From the IMG/VR virus record IMGVR_UViG_3300028388_006015, positions 1 to 64,000 of that record: a stretch of 64,000 nucleotides of DNA. One strand, written 5' to 3'. Position 1 is the stretch's first letter, and each line of letters starts with the position of its first letter. This stretch comes from a virus. The notes beneath the pieces are model-generated. The model saw nothing but the letters and a program-made list of their open reading frames with translations. It ran no database searches and was not told the DNA's origin. The position numbers and the translations under genes were made by a program. Below, in pieces: positions 1-8,629 of this stretch.

Positions 1-530
1 TTCGCGGGGGGTGTGGTGCTGGATGGGAGCGGTGCCTCAATCGATACACCAAATAGAGTCCTGCCAAATGGGTTTACTGTAGGTTGTATAGTAAGCGTAG
101 AAGGGTTTTTTACGCAAAGTGCAGCGCAATTGTGGTATGAAACGTCAAATAATACTATATCTTTAGAAAATAGTAAATTATTTTTGAGGCTCGGAGGAGT
201 TAATTACAATTTTTCCCACACATTTGAAACAAACACACCTTATTTAATCGTATTAACTAGAGATGATGCTGACCTTGTATCACTATATGTTAATGGGAAT
301 TTTGTAAGCTCCCAGACCATTTCTGGGGATTTTGTTTACAATGTTTTTGGGGCGAGATTGACATTTATCACACTCACTGGTTCTGTAAGGGATTTGTTCG
401 ATGTCAACTTTGCCCTTTCCGCAGCAGAGATTACCGAGTTGCACACCAACGGCCTCCGCGCCTTCATCGCCGCGCATCCTGAGTACCAGTGGGGAAAACC
501 AGATTTGATTACTAATGGTGATTTCAGTGA
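1..530 (+). CDS. Partial LamG/concanavalin-like lectin domain protein, open at the window edge
   Basis: This is the only convincing plus-strand coding segment. The frame is open at base 1, so the true start lies outside the window. The protein has the alternating beta pattern of a LamG/concanavalin-A-like jelly roll: 'PYLIVLTRDD', 'VSLYVNGNFV', then 'NFALSAAEITELHTNG'. It ends in a linker of the 'PDLITNGDFSD' kind that normally precedes a second carbohydrate-binding domain in tail-fibre and adhesin proteins. After about base 530 the frame stays open to 888, but the residues are only the antisense of a minus-strand coiled-coil gene, so real coding probably stops at the junction. Bases 420-490 look richer in G+C than most of the window. 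The likely role is a tail-tip or surface glycan-binding protein. It may not belong to this genome at all. Confidence 0.6.
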
Positions 531-535
531 TTTCA
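518..535. other. Junction with a 9-bp direct repeat where two opposite-strand genes both break
   Basis: GTGATTTCA occurs twice back to back (518-526 and 527-535). Exactly here the plus-strand lectin frame and the minus-strand coiled-coil frame both lose recognisable sequence, and neither has a stop codon nearby. Facing genes fused at short homology are the usual mark of an inverted chimera from template switching in amplification, or of a recombination breakpoint. This is inference from the sequence alone. Confidence 0.5.
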
Positions 536-702
536 AGACCAACTGTCTTGAGTGCATCTACAAGCTCATCCATGCGATCGTACACTTCGCGTTCTTTGCG
601 ATCGAGTATGCGATTGTACTCTTGATGTGCTTTGATGATCTGTTCGCTGTGCGCCATTCTGATCTGACGCTTTTGAGAGAAGTACTGTCGTGCAAGTTTC
701 AT
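531..702 (-). CDS. Truncated coiled-coil protein of unknown function
   Basis: The gene starts at ATG 702 behind an A-rich leader; the nearest upstream in-frame stop is about 45 nt away and no other ATG lies between. The visible 57 or so residues are charged and helical ('MKLARQYFSQKRQIRM', then 'EYNRILDRKEREVYDRMDEL'), like a small coiled-coil or structural accessory protein. Past base 530 the open frame runs to 283 as the antisense of the lectin segment and is unlikely to be real, so the true C-terminus is missing. The sequence does not reveal a function. A short overlapping ORF (ATG at 734, 11 codons) ends just upstream and could couple translation. Confidence 0.45.
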
Positions 703-858
703 TTCTTCAAGTTTTTGTTGTGTGTTAATTGCATTATAAAGATCTCAACTTATTCTCCCATATGCAACTATTTTCAAAGATTTCTTTTAACGTTTTATGC
801 ATGCTTATACGTGGTATGCTTTGCAGGATACGAGGATTCTAGAAATAATACTGTTATG

Positions 859-1632
859 CTAATTAACAATATTGATCTCATTGCATAACTGTTTCCACGT
901 TAAACCATTTCTGTCTCGGAATACAGAGTATGGAAGACGTCCTTTATGATGAAGAAATTGTGGAACAAAATCTTTGACGTTACTCTTAGTGATCCATTTA
1001 AGTTCACACAACGTTTGTTGAAGTTCGTGACCTTTACTTGCATGATCATACCCTAACAACTCGGCCAACATCAAACAACTTAATTTCGGCCTGTTGTCGC
1101 TATTATACTTTTCAGCGATCTTTGCGTTCTGATTTTTGGAACCTTGTATTGAAGAAGCTTGAATGCCAATACGTTTTTGCAGTTTTTTTCGGCGATATTG
1201 GTGTTTCAAGCTTTTTCTTTGCGATGACAGATTCCTTCTCAATTCACAAAACGCAATCCTCGCTTCAAGATGGTTTATATATGCAAAATGAATCTTAAAG
1301 ATTAAAAACGAGCCTTTCCTCTTTGATAAACTATTCCATTTCAGATCGTAAAAAAAACAAGCAAATAACTTATCGTAGCTACATAGCTGATAATAAGATC
1401 CGTGATCTATTAACCAACCTAACTGTACAAGTTTGCTTATATATCTGCGAATAGACGAATTGCTATAACGAGTGATACTTCTCAACTGCGTAACAATTGT
1501 GCCCTTAACAAGACGGCCTTCAGTATTAACAGTCTTACAGCGGTACCAAAACATCAAAGGCTTTTCAACACCTTGAATGCGCGCCTTACGATAGATGCCT
1601 TGTGGAACCTTGAAGTATCGTTGTTTATTCAT
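859..1632 (-). CDS. Putative winged-helix DNA-binding protein
   Basis: 257 aa, very basic. Residues about 45-75 ('IVTQLRSITRYSNSSIRRY' followed by 'ISKLVQLGWL') have the helix-turn-helix plus wing spacing of a winged-helix domain. The middle is rich in Arg/Lys ('SLKHQYRRKKLQKR'), and the C-terminal part has a second helical unit ('LMLAELLGYDHASKGHEL'). It could be a replication initiator-like or regulatory protein, since Bacteroidota phages often place such a protein near the replication genes; that role is inference. It starts 6 nt after the stop of the neighbouring small gene, so it is probably co-transcribed with the recombination genes to its right. No catalytic motif is visible. Confidence 0.5.
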   Translation of the reverse strand: MNKQRYFKVPQGIYRKARIQGVEKPLMFWYRCKTVNTEGRLVKGTIVTQLRSITRYSNSSIRRYISKLVQLGWLIDHGSYYQLCSYDKLFACFFYDLKWNSLSKRKGSFLIFKIHFAYINHLEARIAFCELRRNLSSQRKSLKHQYRRKKLQKRIGIQASSIQGSKNQNAKIAEKYNSDNRPKLSCLMLAELLGYDHASKGHELQQTLCELKWITKSNVKDFVPQFLHHKGRLPYSVFRDRNGLTWKQLCNEINIVN

Positions 1633-1638
1633 GCAATA

Positions 1639-1992
1639 CTATCTACTTATATACGTCATCCATGAATAATCGCTACTGTAATATCGCGACAGTATCGGCA
1701 ATCTATCAATAGACTGAACAAATGCAGAATATCGCTGTGCATAGTTGCTTCCAATGATATCGTCTTGTGTTTGTACATTAGGAAGGGCCTGTATTTGCGT
1801 ATACAACAATTTTGTAATATCACGACCAATAACTTCAATGTATGGCGTGTTAGAGTCGTTGCAGTTGAACTCAGTATACGCAAATACGCAATTGTCTATA
1901 ACAACAACGTTATATCCCAACAATGTTAATAACAGACCTCCTCGATCGAGCTGATCTTTAGTTAATAAATTAAACGTATCGGACTTCTTCAT
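1639..1992 (-). CDS. Small protein of unknown function
   Basis: 117 aa, not recognised. The start ATG overlaps the stop of the upstream zinc-ribbon gene by 4 nt (ATGA), which supports the call and suggests translational coupling. The N-terminus has a hydrophobic, probably buried stretch ('GGLLLTLLGYNVVVID') that is too interrupted for a membrane helix. The C-terminus is rich in Tyr and Ser ('ILSRYYSSDYSWMTYI'). There are no Cys/His clusters and no nucleotide-binding loop. Confidence 0.55.
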   Translation of the reverse strand: MKKSDTFNLLTKDQLDRGGLLLTLLGYNVVVIDNCVFAYTEFNCNDSNTPYIEVIGRDITKLLYTQIQALPNVQTQDDIIGSNYAQRYSAFVQSIDRLPILSRYYSSDYSWMTYISR

Positions 1993-2333
1993 ACATCAAA
2001 CATGTTTTGTGCTTTACTTAAATGTCTTTTCTTCTCGTGAATAAATTTTTTCGCATGTTGTGCAGAGCGTTGACGAAGCATCGCTTCACGCTGCTGTGGT
2101 GATGCCATAGTAAATTTACCTAACGACAAAGAGTGAAGATCAACATCGCCATAGTTAACGAGCTCAAGGTTGTCACTACAGCACTCTGTACAAATAATAC
2201 GGTGCTTTTTATTAGGAAAACCTCGCTTGTAGTAATAAGCGATACGACCTTGTTGATCTGTCATAGATACATTGTCACAATAATCGTTAGGATGACCACA
2301 ATCACCACATTCGAAAAACTTACAGTTCGCCAT
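1989..2333 (-). CDS. Small zinc-ribbon-like protein
   Basis: 114 aa from ATG 2333, chosen because the upstream RuvC-like gene stops at 2336; a longer start at 2369 would overlap that gene by over 30 nt. The N-terminal 'CKFFECGDCGHPNDYC' and the later 'CTECC' form a four-cysteine (or more) zinc-ribbon pattern. The C-terminal third is basic and helical ('QREAMLRQRSAQHAKKFI'). It may bind nucleic acid or protein partners, by analogy with other small phage zinc ribbons. The exact function is unknown. Confidence 0.6.
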   Translation of the reverse strand: MANCKFFECGDCGHPNDYCDNVSMTDQQGRIAYYYKRGFPNKKHRIICTECCSDNLELVNYGDVDLHSLSLGKFTMASPQQREAMLRQRSAQHAKKFIHEKKRHLSKAQNMFDV

Positions 2334-2335
2334 AT

Positions 2336-2785
2336 TTATTGTTTTTGTTGTGCTAATTCTAGAATCCACAATGCATCTGCCTCATTATCGTCGTTACCAC
2401 AATAGTTGAATGTTTTAAATGCTGCATCAATCATACTCTGTTTATTCGCATTACCATTGCCTGTTGCAAATTTTTTAACTTCTTTGGCAGAGACCTGCTT
2501 GAACGTAATGTTGTGAAGTGCACAGAATCTTTGAATGCATGCAATAATTTTCGCATGATGAATAATTGCATTTTTATGACGTCCTGAAGGTCTTTCTGCA
2601 ACAATTATATCAAAAGTGCATAATTGATGCATATCGTATAGCCATCGTTCAACTTGTAGTAACTTTTTCCCCATTCGATGAGGATCTTTTGCATTGTGCT
2701 TTAACTTTAATACTCCATAATAATCCTCACTTACTGCCCATCCAAGTTTTGTAGCGGGATCTATTGCCAGAATGCAATTTGCCAT
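2336..2785 (-). CDS. ruvC: RuvC-like Holliday junction resolvase
   Basis: 149 aa from ATG 2785; an in-frame TTG five codons upstream is less likely. The protein has the RNase H-like fold signature of RuvC. The first acidic residue is Asp9 in 'ILAIDPATKLGWA', the second is Glu64 in 'IIVAERPSG', and the C-terminal acids lie in 'DDNEADALWI' (Asp133, Glu135, Asp137). Family knowledge predicts metal-dependent cleavage of four-way DNA junctions. In this phage it would resolve recombination or concatemer branches before packaging, working with the neighbouring RecA and SbcC/SbcD-like proteins. It ends 2 nt before the next start. A possible promoter lies about 25 nt upstream. Confidence 0.8.
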   Translation of the reverse strand: MANCILAIDPATKLGWAVSEDYYGVLKLKHNAKDPHRMGKKLLQVERWLYDMHQLCTFDIIVAERPSGRHKNAIIHHAKIIACIQRFCALHNITFKQVSAKEVKKFATGNGNANKQSMIDAAFKTFNYCGNDDNEADALWILELAQQKQ

Positions 2786-2808
2786 GTTTTTTTGTGACAA
2801 ACAATACT

Positions 2809-2815
2809 CAAAGTA
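2809..2815 (-). promoter_or_regulatory. Possible Bacteroidota-type -7 element upstream of ruvC
   Basis: On the minus strand the sequence TACTTTG sits about 24 nt before the ruvC start, inside an AT-rich leader (AAAAATACTTTGAGTATT), with a TTG 18 nt upstream. It resembles the Bacteroidota -7 consensus TAnnTTTG but is one base shorter. The same AAAATACTTTG string recurs before the histone-like gene near 13.68 kb. Confidence 0.3.
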
Positions 2816-2836
2816 TTTTTACAGAAAAACAGGCAA

Positions 2837-4669
2837 TTATTGAATAGTAGAGTAGTTATTATGCTTTTTCACTGTGACTATATTATTAAAAATATCTTGT
2901 GTACTTGCGTGAGTTACAACACAAATAGTGCGTTCAAGATTTTGCAAACTTTTTAACAACACAGTAACACCGAGCTCATCAAGTGAATTAATAACCTCAT
3001 CCATGAATAACAGATTAAGACCTCCATTATTCTCACACGACATATTGATAAGTTGTTGACGAGCAAGTAAGGCACAAATATTCATACGTACACGTTCCCC
3101 TTCACTAAATTTGCTATGTTTGCCTTTCTCCACTCCACTACGTAACACCTTGACACTTATCTTCTCACGAGTCTTTCCTGATTTCGTTTGTGAATATCCA
3201 TCAAGAGTAATGCGTAAATCCGTATCGAGCTGTTGTAAATAGCGATTGGTAAATGTCTCAAAAACTTTAAGACTCTTACGCACAAGATATGCCTGAAATT
3301 TCTTGAATAAAATTTCATATGCTTGATACTTACCAAGCACATCTTGTTTGCGATCTTCCTTATTAACAATGTCATCGAGATTACCTGTAAGTTCAGCAAT
3401 ACGCGCTTCGTATGGAGCTACATCGAATGCTTTATCAGAGGATTGAGCTTGTTGAAGTTGATGAATTGTGTTATTAAGCTTTTCTCTACGTTGTGTTAGT
3501 GATGTTTGCTGCTCACTTAATTGACGCATACGTTGATGTGCACGTTTAATTTTATCGGCAATGACATTATAGCGATCTTTACTGCTTTTATGCTTATCTT
3601 GTACCTTCTGAACACTTTTTTTGGCCCAATCAGCTTCTTGTTGTGCATCTCTCTTTAGTAATAGTGATTGTTCAAGTTGTTCTGTTAATTGATCAAGTGG
3701 TTTATCTGTAGATAGGCTAAATTTGTGATTACAACTGGGACATGTTGCGGTTGTTTTTAAAGAGGACTGTAATTGAGAGATTGACGCGTTGATCTTAACG
3801 AGCTCCTGTGAGCACGAATGTTGATATGTTCTTAATTCCTCTACTTTCTCAGACACCTTGTCTACGCTACTTTGCAACTCATCACGCTCTTTTGAATATT
3901 GATCAATTGTAGTGTTGCCAATTTTCAATCTATTGACCGTATCTTGAAGCTGTTCTGATAACTGCTGTATCTCTTGTGTATACTTGTCAATCTTCTGAGA
4001 TATCTCGTCCTTCTTATCATCCTGATTTTCGTTTCGTGCAATTATCTGCTTATTCTCATCAATACATCCTTGTATGTGTGATTTTTGTATACGTAATTGT
4101 GCAAGATCTTTCTCGATGTCTTTTTTTCTTTGAGATATCTCTTCGAAAAGTACATCAATAACATCTGCCTTAGAAAAACGCATTATAAGTTCACGCTTCG
4201 CACTTTCCGTTGTAGAAAAGAATGGTGTGTACTTAGATTTACTGACAAGAAAGCAATCAAAAAGGTCTTTACGGGAAATATTGAGTTGACGTTCGATTGT
4301 GTTTGCTGCTTCATTTGCACTAACAGGTTCATCGTTGATATATACAGATGCAGATTTACCTCTTGTAAGTTCTCTGCGAATCATCAATGCCTGTTCTGTA
4401 ACAGAATTGGCAAGAATCATTTCTACAGATGCAGTGTCATGCAATTCGTGAATGAGCTCTTCGTTATTGCAATCACGCACGTACGTTCCTGTTAACGCAA
4501 ATGCAATTGCATCAAGTAAGCCTGATTTACCTGATCCATTACTTTTCTGTCCTTGATCGTCTTCATTCTGACCAACAACAATTGCTGTTGTGTTATTATC
4601 GAATGTGAAGGTCTCTTCCTGTCCATACGATAGAAAATGACTTAGAGTTATAGAGATAGGGTACCACAT
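2837..4669 (-). CDS. SbcC/Rad50-like ATPase (T4 gp46 type)
   Basis: 610 aa. Domains in order: Walker A 'NGSGKS' at 44-49; two long coiled-coil arms around a zinc hook 'CPSC' at 310-313; ABC signature 'FSEGERVRMN' near 523; Walker B 'LLFMDEV' near 553. This is the layout of the ATPase subunit of SbcCD/Mre11-Rad50 and of T4 gp46, though the arms are shorter than in bacterial SbcC (about 1000 aa). With the metallophosphoesterase encoded two genes upstream it should resect DNA ends to make 3' single strands for RecA. It starts 8 nt after recA stops, so the three genes are co-expressed. It contains no SD-like sequence upstream, only an A-rich leader. Confidence 0.92.
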   Translation of the reverse strand: MWYPISITLSHFLSYGQEETFTFDNNTTAIVVGQNEDDQGQKSNGSGKSGLLDAIAFALTGTYVRDCNNEELIHELHDTASVEMILANSVTEQALMIRRELTRGKSASVYINDEPVSANEAANTIERQLNISRKDLFDCFLVSKSKYTPFFSTTESAKRELIMRFSKADVIDVLFEEISQRKKDIEKDLAQLRIQKSHIQGCIDENKQIIARNENQDDKKDEISQKIDKYTQEIQQLSEQLQDTVNRLKIGNTTIDQYSKERDELQSSVDKVSEKVEELRTYQHSCSQELVKINASISQLQSSLKTTATCPSCNHKFSLSTDKPLDQLTEQLEQSLLLKRDAQQEADWAKKSVQKVQDKHKSSKDRYNVIADKIKRAHQRMRQLSEQQTSLTQRREKLNNTIHQLQQAQSSDKAFDVAPYEARIAELTGNLDDIVNKEDRKQDVLGKYQAYEILFKKFQAYLVRKSLKVFETFTNRYLQQLDTDLRITLDGYSQTKSGKTREKISVKVLRSGVEKGKHSKFSEGERVRMNICALLARQQLINMSCENNGGLNLLFMDEVINSLDELGVTVLLKSLQNLERTICVVTHASTQDIFNNIVTVKKHNNYSTIQ

Positions 4670-4677
4670 ATTATTGT

Positions 4678-5655
4678 TTATTCTTCTTCAAAATAAAATG
4701 CAACAACTTGTTCGCGAATTAAATCAAAAAACTCCTCATTACTACGTAAAAACTCAGCCATATTTTCTTTGCCCTGTGCAAGTTTGCCGTCTTCATATGA
4801 ATACCACGAACCTGTTTTATGTAAAATACCACACTCTACTGCAAAATCGCGCATTTCTGCATACAGATCAATACCTTGTCCGTAACGAATTTCAAACAAT
4901 GCAATACGTCCAGGAGGAGCTACTTTATTCTTTTTGAACTTTACTTTGGTTGGAGTGGCTATTTCATTCTTCTCCTTATCTTTAATTGCACTTCCACCTC
5001 TTCGCACTTCAAGACGTTGAGATGCATAGAACTTGAGAGCATTGCCACCGGTAGTTGTTTCAGGATTTCCAAACATTACACCGATCTTTTCACGAATCTG
5101 ATTAATAAAGATCACTGTAACATTCTTATGCTTTATCTTGGCTGTTAGCTTACGCATTGCTTGGGACATGAGACGTGCCTGTAATCCCATTTTTGAATCA
5201 CCCATTTCACCAGATAATTCTGCCTGTGGCGTTAACGCAGCAACACTATCAACAACAACAATTCCTACATCACCAGAATCAACAAGCATTTCGACAATAT
5301 CAAGAGCCTCTTCGCCGCTACTGGGCTGAGATAATAAAAAGCGATCTTCAACAATACCCAACGCTTCAGCATATGTGCGATCGAATGCATTTTCAGCATC
5401 AACAAACCCAACATTCAATCCTGCTTTTTGTGCTTCAACACATACGTGAATTGCAATTGTTGTTTTGCCTGAAGATTCTGGACCGTAAATCTCAACAATA
5501 CGGCCACGAGGAACTCCTCCTACTCCTGATGCGATATCAAGAGCGAGTGATCCAAAAGAAATTACCTCTATGTTTTGTGGTGATGCGTCGAGTTTCATAA
5601 TAGCGCCTTTGCCATATTTCGATTCAACGTTTAAAATTAACTTATCTAGTGACAT
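4678..5655 (-). CDS. recA: RecA recombinase, bacterial type
   Basis: 325 aa. Walker A 'GPESSGKT' at 58-65, Walker B region '[12 protein letters not shown]', loop L1/L2 motifs '[13 protein letters not shown]' and '[17 protein letters not shown]'. It is closer to cellular RecA than to T4 UvsX. It forms ATP-dependent filaments on single-stranded DNA and drives strand exchange, used here for recombination-dependent replication and repair. It sits between the SbcD-like and SbcC-like genes and starts directly at the stop of the former, so the end-resection and strand-exchange functions form one translational unit. The acidic C-terminal tail typical of cellular RecA is short here. Confidence 0.95.
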   Translation of the reverse strand: MSLDKLILNVESKYGKGAIMKLDASPQNIEVISFGSLALDIASGVGGVPRGRIVEIYGPESSGKTTIAIHVCVEAQKAGLNVGFVDAENAFDRTYAEALGIVEDRFLLSQPSSGEEALDIVEMLVDSGDVGIVVVDSVAALTPQAELSGEMGDSKMGLQARLMSQAMRKLTAKIKHKNVTVIFINQIREKIGVMFGNPETTTGGNALKFYASQRLEVRRGGSAIKDKEKNEIATPTKVKFKKNKVAPPGRIALFEIRYGQGIDLYAEMRDFAVECGILHKTGSWYSYEDGKLAQGKENMAEFLRSNEEFFDLIREQVVAFYFEEE

Positions 5656-6690
5656 CTACAGTTGTTTTAGTAGGTTTTTTAATAAATCATCGAATTCAAC
5701 ATCATACAGTTTACAAAACTCTGCAAATTCTGCTTTTATTTTAGATGCATCAAATGCAACCATTTGTTGACGCGCCTCTTCCTCAGGAATTATTTCTTCA
5801 TCATATGCGATTTTAAAACCATTGTCTTTCAATGATGAAGTGTCGACTTTGGCAAACTTATGGCGAGATCCAACAAAATGAAATTTGACGTAATCGTCAC
5901 TGTTATTATATTTATCCATAATGTGTTTGACCTCACTCTCATCCGTATCTTCGAGATTAATTGTTACGTTGAGGTATTGAGGAAAATTGCACGTCTCATA
6001 CTCAAACGTACCATCGTTATACAATACCACAATACCTTTATCTCCATCTTCGCCAAAATTATGAGGCATTGTACTGCCAAAATAGTGAATCTTACTACTG
6101 AGATCGTGCTTGTTATGATAATGTCCAACCAATACGCGATCAAACTGATTAAGATCGTCTTTACTTATACCGTTACTTACTTGAGAGCCGTCATTGTTAA
6201 CTGCACCATCAACAGCAATATGTGTTATAAGAACATTTTTATGATCACTACTAATGTTGTCAATCGCCTTAAATAATAGATCGTTATATAACGTACCTTC
6301 TAATATGAATGGCACAAAATGATAACGAGTATTACCAATAGTTAAAAAACCTGGCTCTCGATACAATAAAAAATTTGGCCAATACATAAATGGATCGAGA
6401 TACGAGTCAAGGCTGCTGTAATTGTATTTATCGTGATTGCCTGGAATGGCAACAAGCTTCAATTCGTAATTCAAGCACACATTAACCAAAATATCACGAA
6501 ACGCGCATAACAGCTCTTGTGTTTGAGACTTACGACTTTCAAAAATATCACCAGCATGAAAGAGATACTCAACATCATAACGTTGTGCAATTTCACATGC
6601 CTGTTGATATACAGACTTGTTAAGTTCAATGTTGTTAGGCTTTAAGTGAGTATCTGTAATAAGTACTGCAGTTGCCTGTCTTTTCTTCAT
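5656..6690 (-). CDS. SbcD/Mre11-like nuclease (T4 gp47 type)
   Basis: 344 aa from ATG 6690. A longer start at 6750 would lie inside the hairpin that follows the upstream gene and is rejected. Calcineurin-type metallophosphoesterase motifs are all present: 'TDTHL' (Asp13, His15), 'HAGDIFES' (Asp48), 'GNHDKYN' (Asn85, His86), 'LITHIAVDG', 'VGHYHNKH'. It is the nuclease partner of the SbcC/gp46-like ATPase, processing DNA ends and hairpins with Mn-type metal ions. The C-terminal part is helical and probably docks on the coiled coils. Its stop is immediately followed by recA. Confidence 0.9.
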   Translation of the reverse strand: MKKRQATAVLITDTHLKPNNIELNKSVYQQACEIAQRYDVEYLFHAGDIFESRKSQTQELLCAFRDILVNVCLNYELKLVAIPGNHDKYNYSSLDSYLDPFMYWPNFLLYREPGFLTIGNTRYHFVPFILEGTLYNDLLFKAIDNISSDHKNVLITHIAVDGAVNNDGSQVSNGISKDDLNQFDRVLVGHYHNKHDLSSKIHYFGSTMPHNFGEDGDKGIVVLYNDGTFEYETCNFPQYLNVTINLEDTDESEVKHIMDKYNNSDDYVKFHFVGSRHKFAKVDTSSLKDNGFKIAYDEEIIPEEEARQQMVAFDASKIKAEFAEFCKLYDVEFDDLLKNLLKQL

Positions 6691-6712
6691 GAAGATTGGA
6701 TTATAACTTATT

Positions 6713-6755
6713 GTTAGAAACGCAGGTGCGCAACAAAAAACATCACACACCTGCG
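6713..6755 (-). terminator. Hairpin terminator after the SSB-like gene
   Basis: Minus-strand RNA can form a 13-bp stem (three G-U pairs) between 6743-6755 and 6721-6733, core CGCAGGTG/CACCTGCG, with a U-rich loop, followed by UUUCUAAC. The same UUUCUAACnAUA string follows the hairpin near 12.74 kb. It lies between the SSB-like gene and the nuclease gene, so it may limit read-through or protect the 3' end of an abundant mRNA. Confidence 0.65.
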
Positions 6756-6768
6756 AAACACAGTTTGA

Positions 6769-8016
6769 TTAAATGTCAAGAGACGGACGCTTCTTGCCTC
6801 CAGATTTTTTAGGCTGTTCTTCAACCTCTTCTTCTTCCTCTTCGTCCTCGATTTCCTCTTCCTCCTCTATAGGCTGATCAATTTCTATTTCCTCCTCTTC
6901 CTCCTCCTCTTCGATATCGTCATCTTCGGCATTCATTTCTTCGCGAATGAGATTACGCAAATCGTCATCGCTATACTTCTTGAGTACGCGAATATTGAGA
7001 TTGTTGTGTTTGATGAACACTTTGAGTTCTGTGCGATTCATCTCATCGTACTTGTCACCAGTTTCCTCCTCTTCATCCATTTCCTCTTCTTCTTGATCGT
7101 CCGCAACAGGATACAGGTCACTAAGGAATGCGATCATTTCGAGAAAACCTTCATCTTCAAACACGCCATATCCGTGCTTTTCGTCAAAAAGGCGAAGGCC
7201 CTGTACTGCCATTTCAAAATCACTGGACGTATACTTATTAACGTAGATGTTTTCAAGGGGCTCAACACTATCCATCTCTTCAAGTTGCTTGTCGGGCAAT
7301 GGTAGTGGACGAGGGTAGTTTTTATTGCCAAGAATAGCGAACGAGCAACGATATCTATCTTTAGGCTGCACACCTTGACCGTTGTCGTATTTGATTGTAA
7401 TAGGTACTCCTTCGTCAATATCTGTAAATGGCTCAGTTCCAATAGCCCCCTCTCCACTTGCAAGAACATTCATATCATCCTTTACGGTCGTTTTCAGTTC
7501 GAGGCGGTCGAGACTGCCGAATTCAATGCCTTTGTCGGTTTCACGAATATCCCATGCATAAACAATCCATGTCGTATTGGGACGAATGCCACCAACAAAA
7601 CTATTGCTTGTGCGATATCCATAAATGTGCTTCAGATACGCGTAGCGCTCTTTTTTGTCAGAATACAATGATTGCGCGATCTTGTTGGCTACTTTGATAT
7701 ATTCATCAACAATGTCGTGACGATTGTGCTCTGAATGAATGCGCGCATCAAAAACTGGTTTGCGAATAATCTTTTTCTCGCCTTGCTTGTCACCGTCAAC
7801 TTCCATAGGAAGATAACTGCGACTGAATGGATACCAGAATGCAAGAGTGTCTGGATGTGCAGGAGCAATGCGGAAATGGTTCGCACCAGGTTTTACTGTA
7901 TGAAATCCGCCTCGGCGTGATTTCGAGCCACTAACTGCTTCAGTTTCTTGCTCTTGATTGGCAATAACTTCCACTTTAGTCGCTTTGTACTTTTGACGAT
8001 AATCGTCTCTGTTCAT
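6769..8016 (-). CDS. Putative single-stranded DNA-binding protein with acidic tail and HeH-like motif
   Basis: 415 aa. The N-terminal two thirds include 'GANHFRIAPAHPDT', 'TTWIVYAWDIRE' and other segments resembling gp32-like ssDNA-binding proteins of large phages; this assignment rests on pattern and context. Residues about 325-360 ('MNRTELKVFIKHNNLNIR' followed by 'LRNLIREEM') form a helix-extended-helix (SAP/Rho_N-like) unit. The last 70 residues are almost all Glu/Asp and end with a short basic tip ('KKSGGKKRPSLDI'). SSB proteins recruit replication partners through acidic tails. The position next to recA, sbcCD and dnaE fits. A strong hairpin after the stop suggests high expression. Confidence 0.65.
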   Translation of the reverse strand: MNRDDYRQKYKATKVEVIANQEQETEAVSGSKSRRGGFHTVKPGANHFRIAPAHPDTLAFWYPFSRSYLPMEVDGDKQGEKKIIRKPVFDARIHSEHNRHDIVDEYIKVANKIAQSLYSDKKERYAYLKHIYGYRTSNSFVGGIRPNTTWIVYAWDIRETDKGIEFGSLDRLELKTTVKDDMNVLASGEGAIGTEPFTDIDEGVPITIKYDNGQGVQPKDRYRCSFAILGNKNYPRPLPLPDKQLEEMDSVEPLENIYVNKYTSSDFEMAVQGLRLFDEKHGYGVFEDEGFLEMIAFLSDLYPVADDQEEEEMDEEEETGDKYDEMNRTELKVFIKHNNLNIRVLKKYSDDDLRNLIREEMNAEDDDIEEEEEEEEIEIDQPIEEEEEIEDEEEEEEVEEQPKKSGGKKRPSLDI

Positions 8017-8023
8017 AACGAAA

Positions 8024-8584
8024 TTATTTAATTAGTTTATCAGAAGATGTAATAAGCATTTGGTTTATAACGCCCTCAATAATTTGAGACTCCATCTCGA
8101 TAGGCGTTAATTTATCTGACATCTTGTTGAGCTTGTCATCTTTAGATTTAACAGCCCAAAAAATAGACTCAATAACGGCAAACTCGTACTGTTTACGCGT
8201 TAGTGTCTTTTCAGACAATATGATACCTTGATCTATACGAATCTCATCTGCAAGGTGTTTTTCAAGATATGTCGCTCTAACCCCTTCGCCCAAAGCCTTT
8301 GCTCGTAGTCTCTTACGAGTCTCAGCAATTAGAATATCGTGCTCAAGAGCAAAATCTTTAAGGTCTTTTTCTGCTTGGGCCTTGAGTATTCCAATGCGAT
8401 TAAGAAGTGTTGATATGGTAAGAATTTCACCAACAATATTTTCGTGATGAATTGTTGTAAGGTCATCAACATCAATATCAGTATCGAATTCGCTAATATT
8501 AATGCATATGACTTTATTGGGAAGAAAACTCAAATGAATCGTATCTTGATCTCCAACAGTTGAGACAGTCACATTTCTTGGCAT
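8024..8584 (-). CDS. Conserved replication-region protein of unknown function
   Basis: 186 aa. The N-terminus is beta-rich ('DTIHLSFLPNKVICINI'). The remainder is helical with a basic segment ('IAETRKRLRAKALGEGV') and a later 'FAVIESIFWAVKSKDD'. It ends 7 nt before the SSB-like gene, so the two are probably translated together; a loader, mediator or SSB partner is possible but not shown. No ATP-binding loop or metal site is visible. A possible promoter (TATTTTG) lies 30 nt upstream. Confidence 0.5.
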   Translation of the reverse strand: MPRNVTVSTVGDQDTIHLSFLPNKVICINISEFDTDIDVDDLTTIHHENIVGEILTISTLLNRIGILKAQAEKDLKDFALEHDILIAETRKRLRAKALGEGVRATYLEKHLADEIRIDQGIILSEKTLTRKQYEFAVIESIFWAVKSKDDKLNKMSDKLTPIEMESQIIEGVINQMLITSSDKLIK

Positions 8585-8613
8585 GATGTTTTATTTTTTG
8601 TGAATGTAAATAT

Positions 8614-8620
8614 CAAAATA
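8614..8620 (-). promoter_or_regulatory. Possible -7 promoter element
   Basis: Minus-strand TATTTTG followed by ATATT lies 30 nt before the 186-aa gene. It matches the TAYTTTG-AT-rich pattern seen before ruvC and the histone-like gene. The match is weak and short, so chance is a real alternative. Confidence 0.22.
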
Positions 8621-8629
8621 TCTTTTCAC

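Noticed and set aside
5656-6750. Longer start at 6750 for the SbcD-like gene
   Set aside because: The extra 20 residues are unlike the family and lie in the terminator stem; ATG 6690 begins directly at the conserved 'AVLITDTHL' region.
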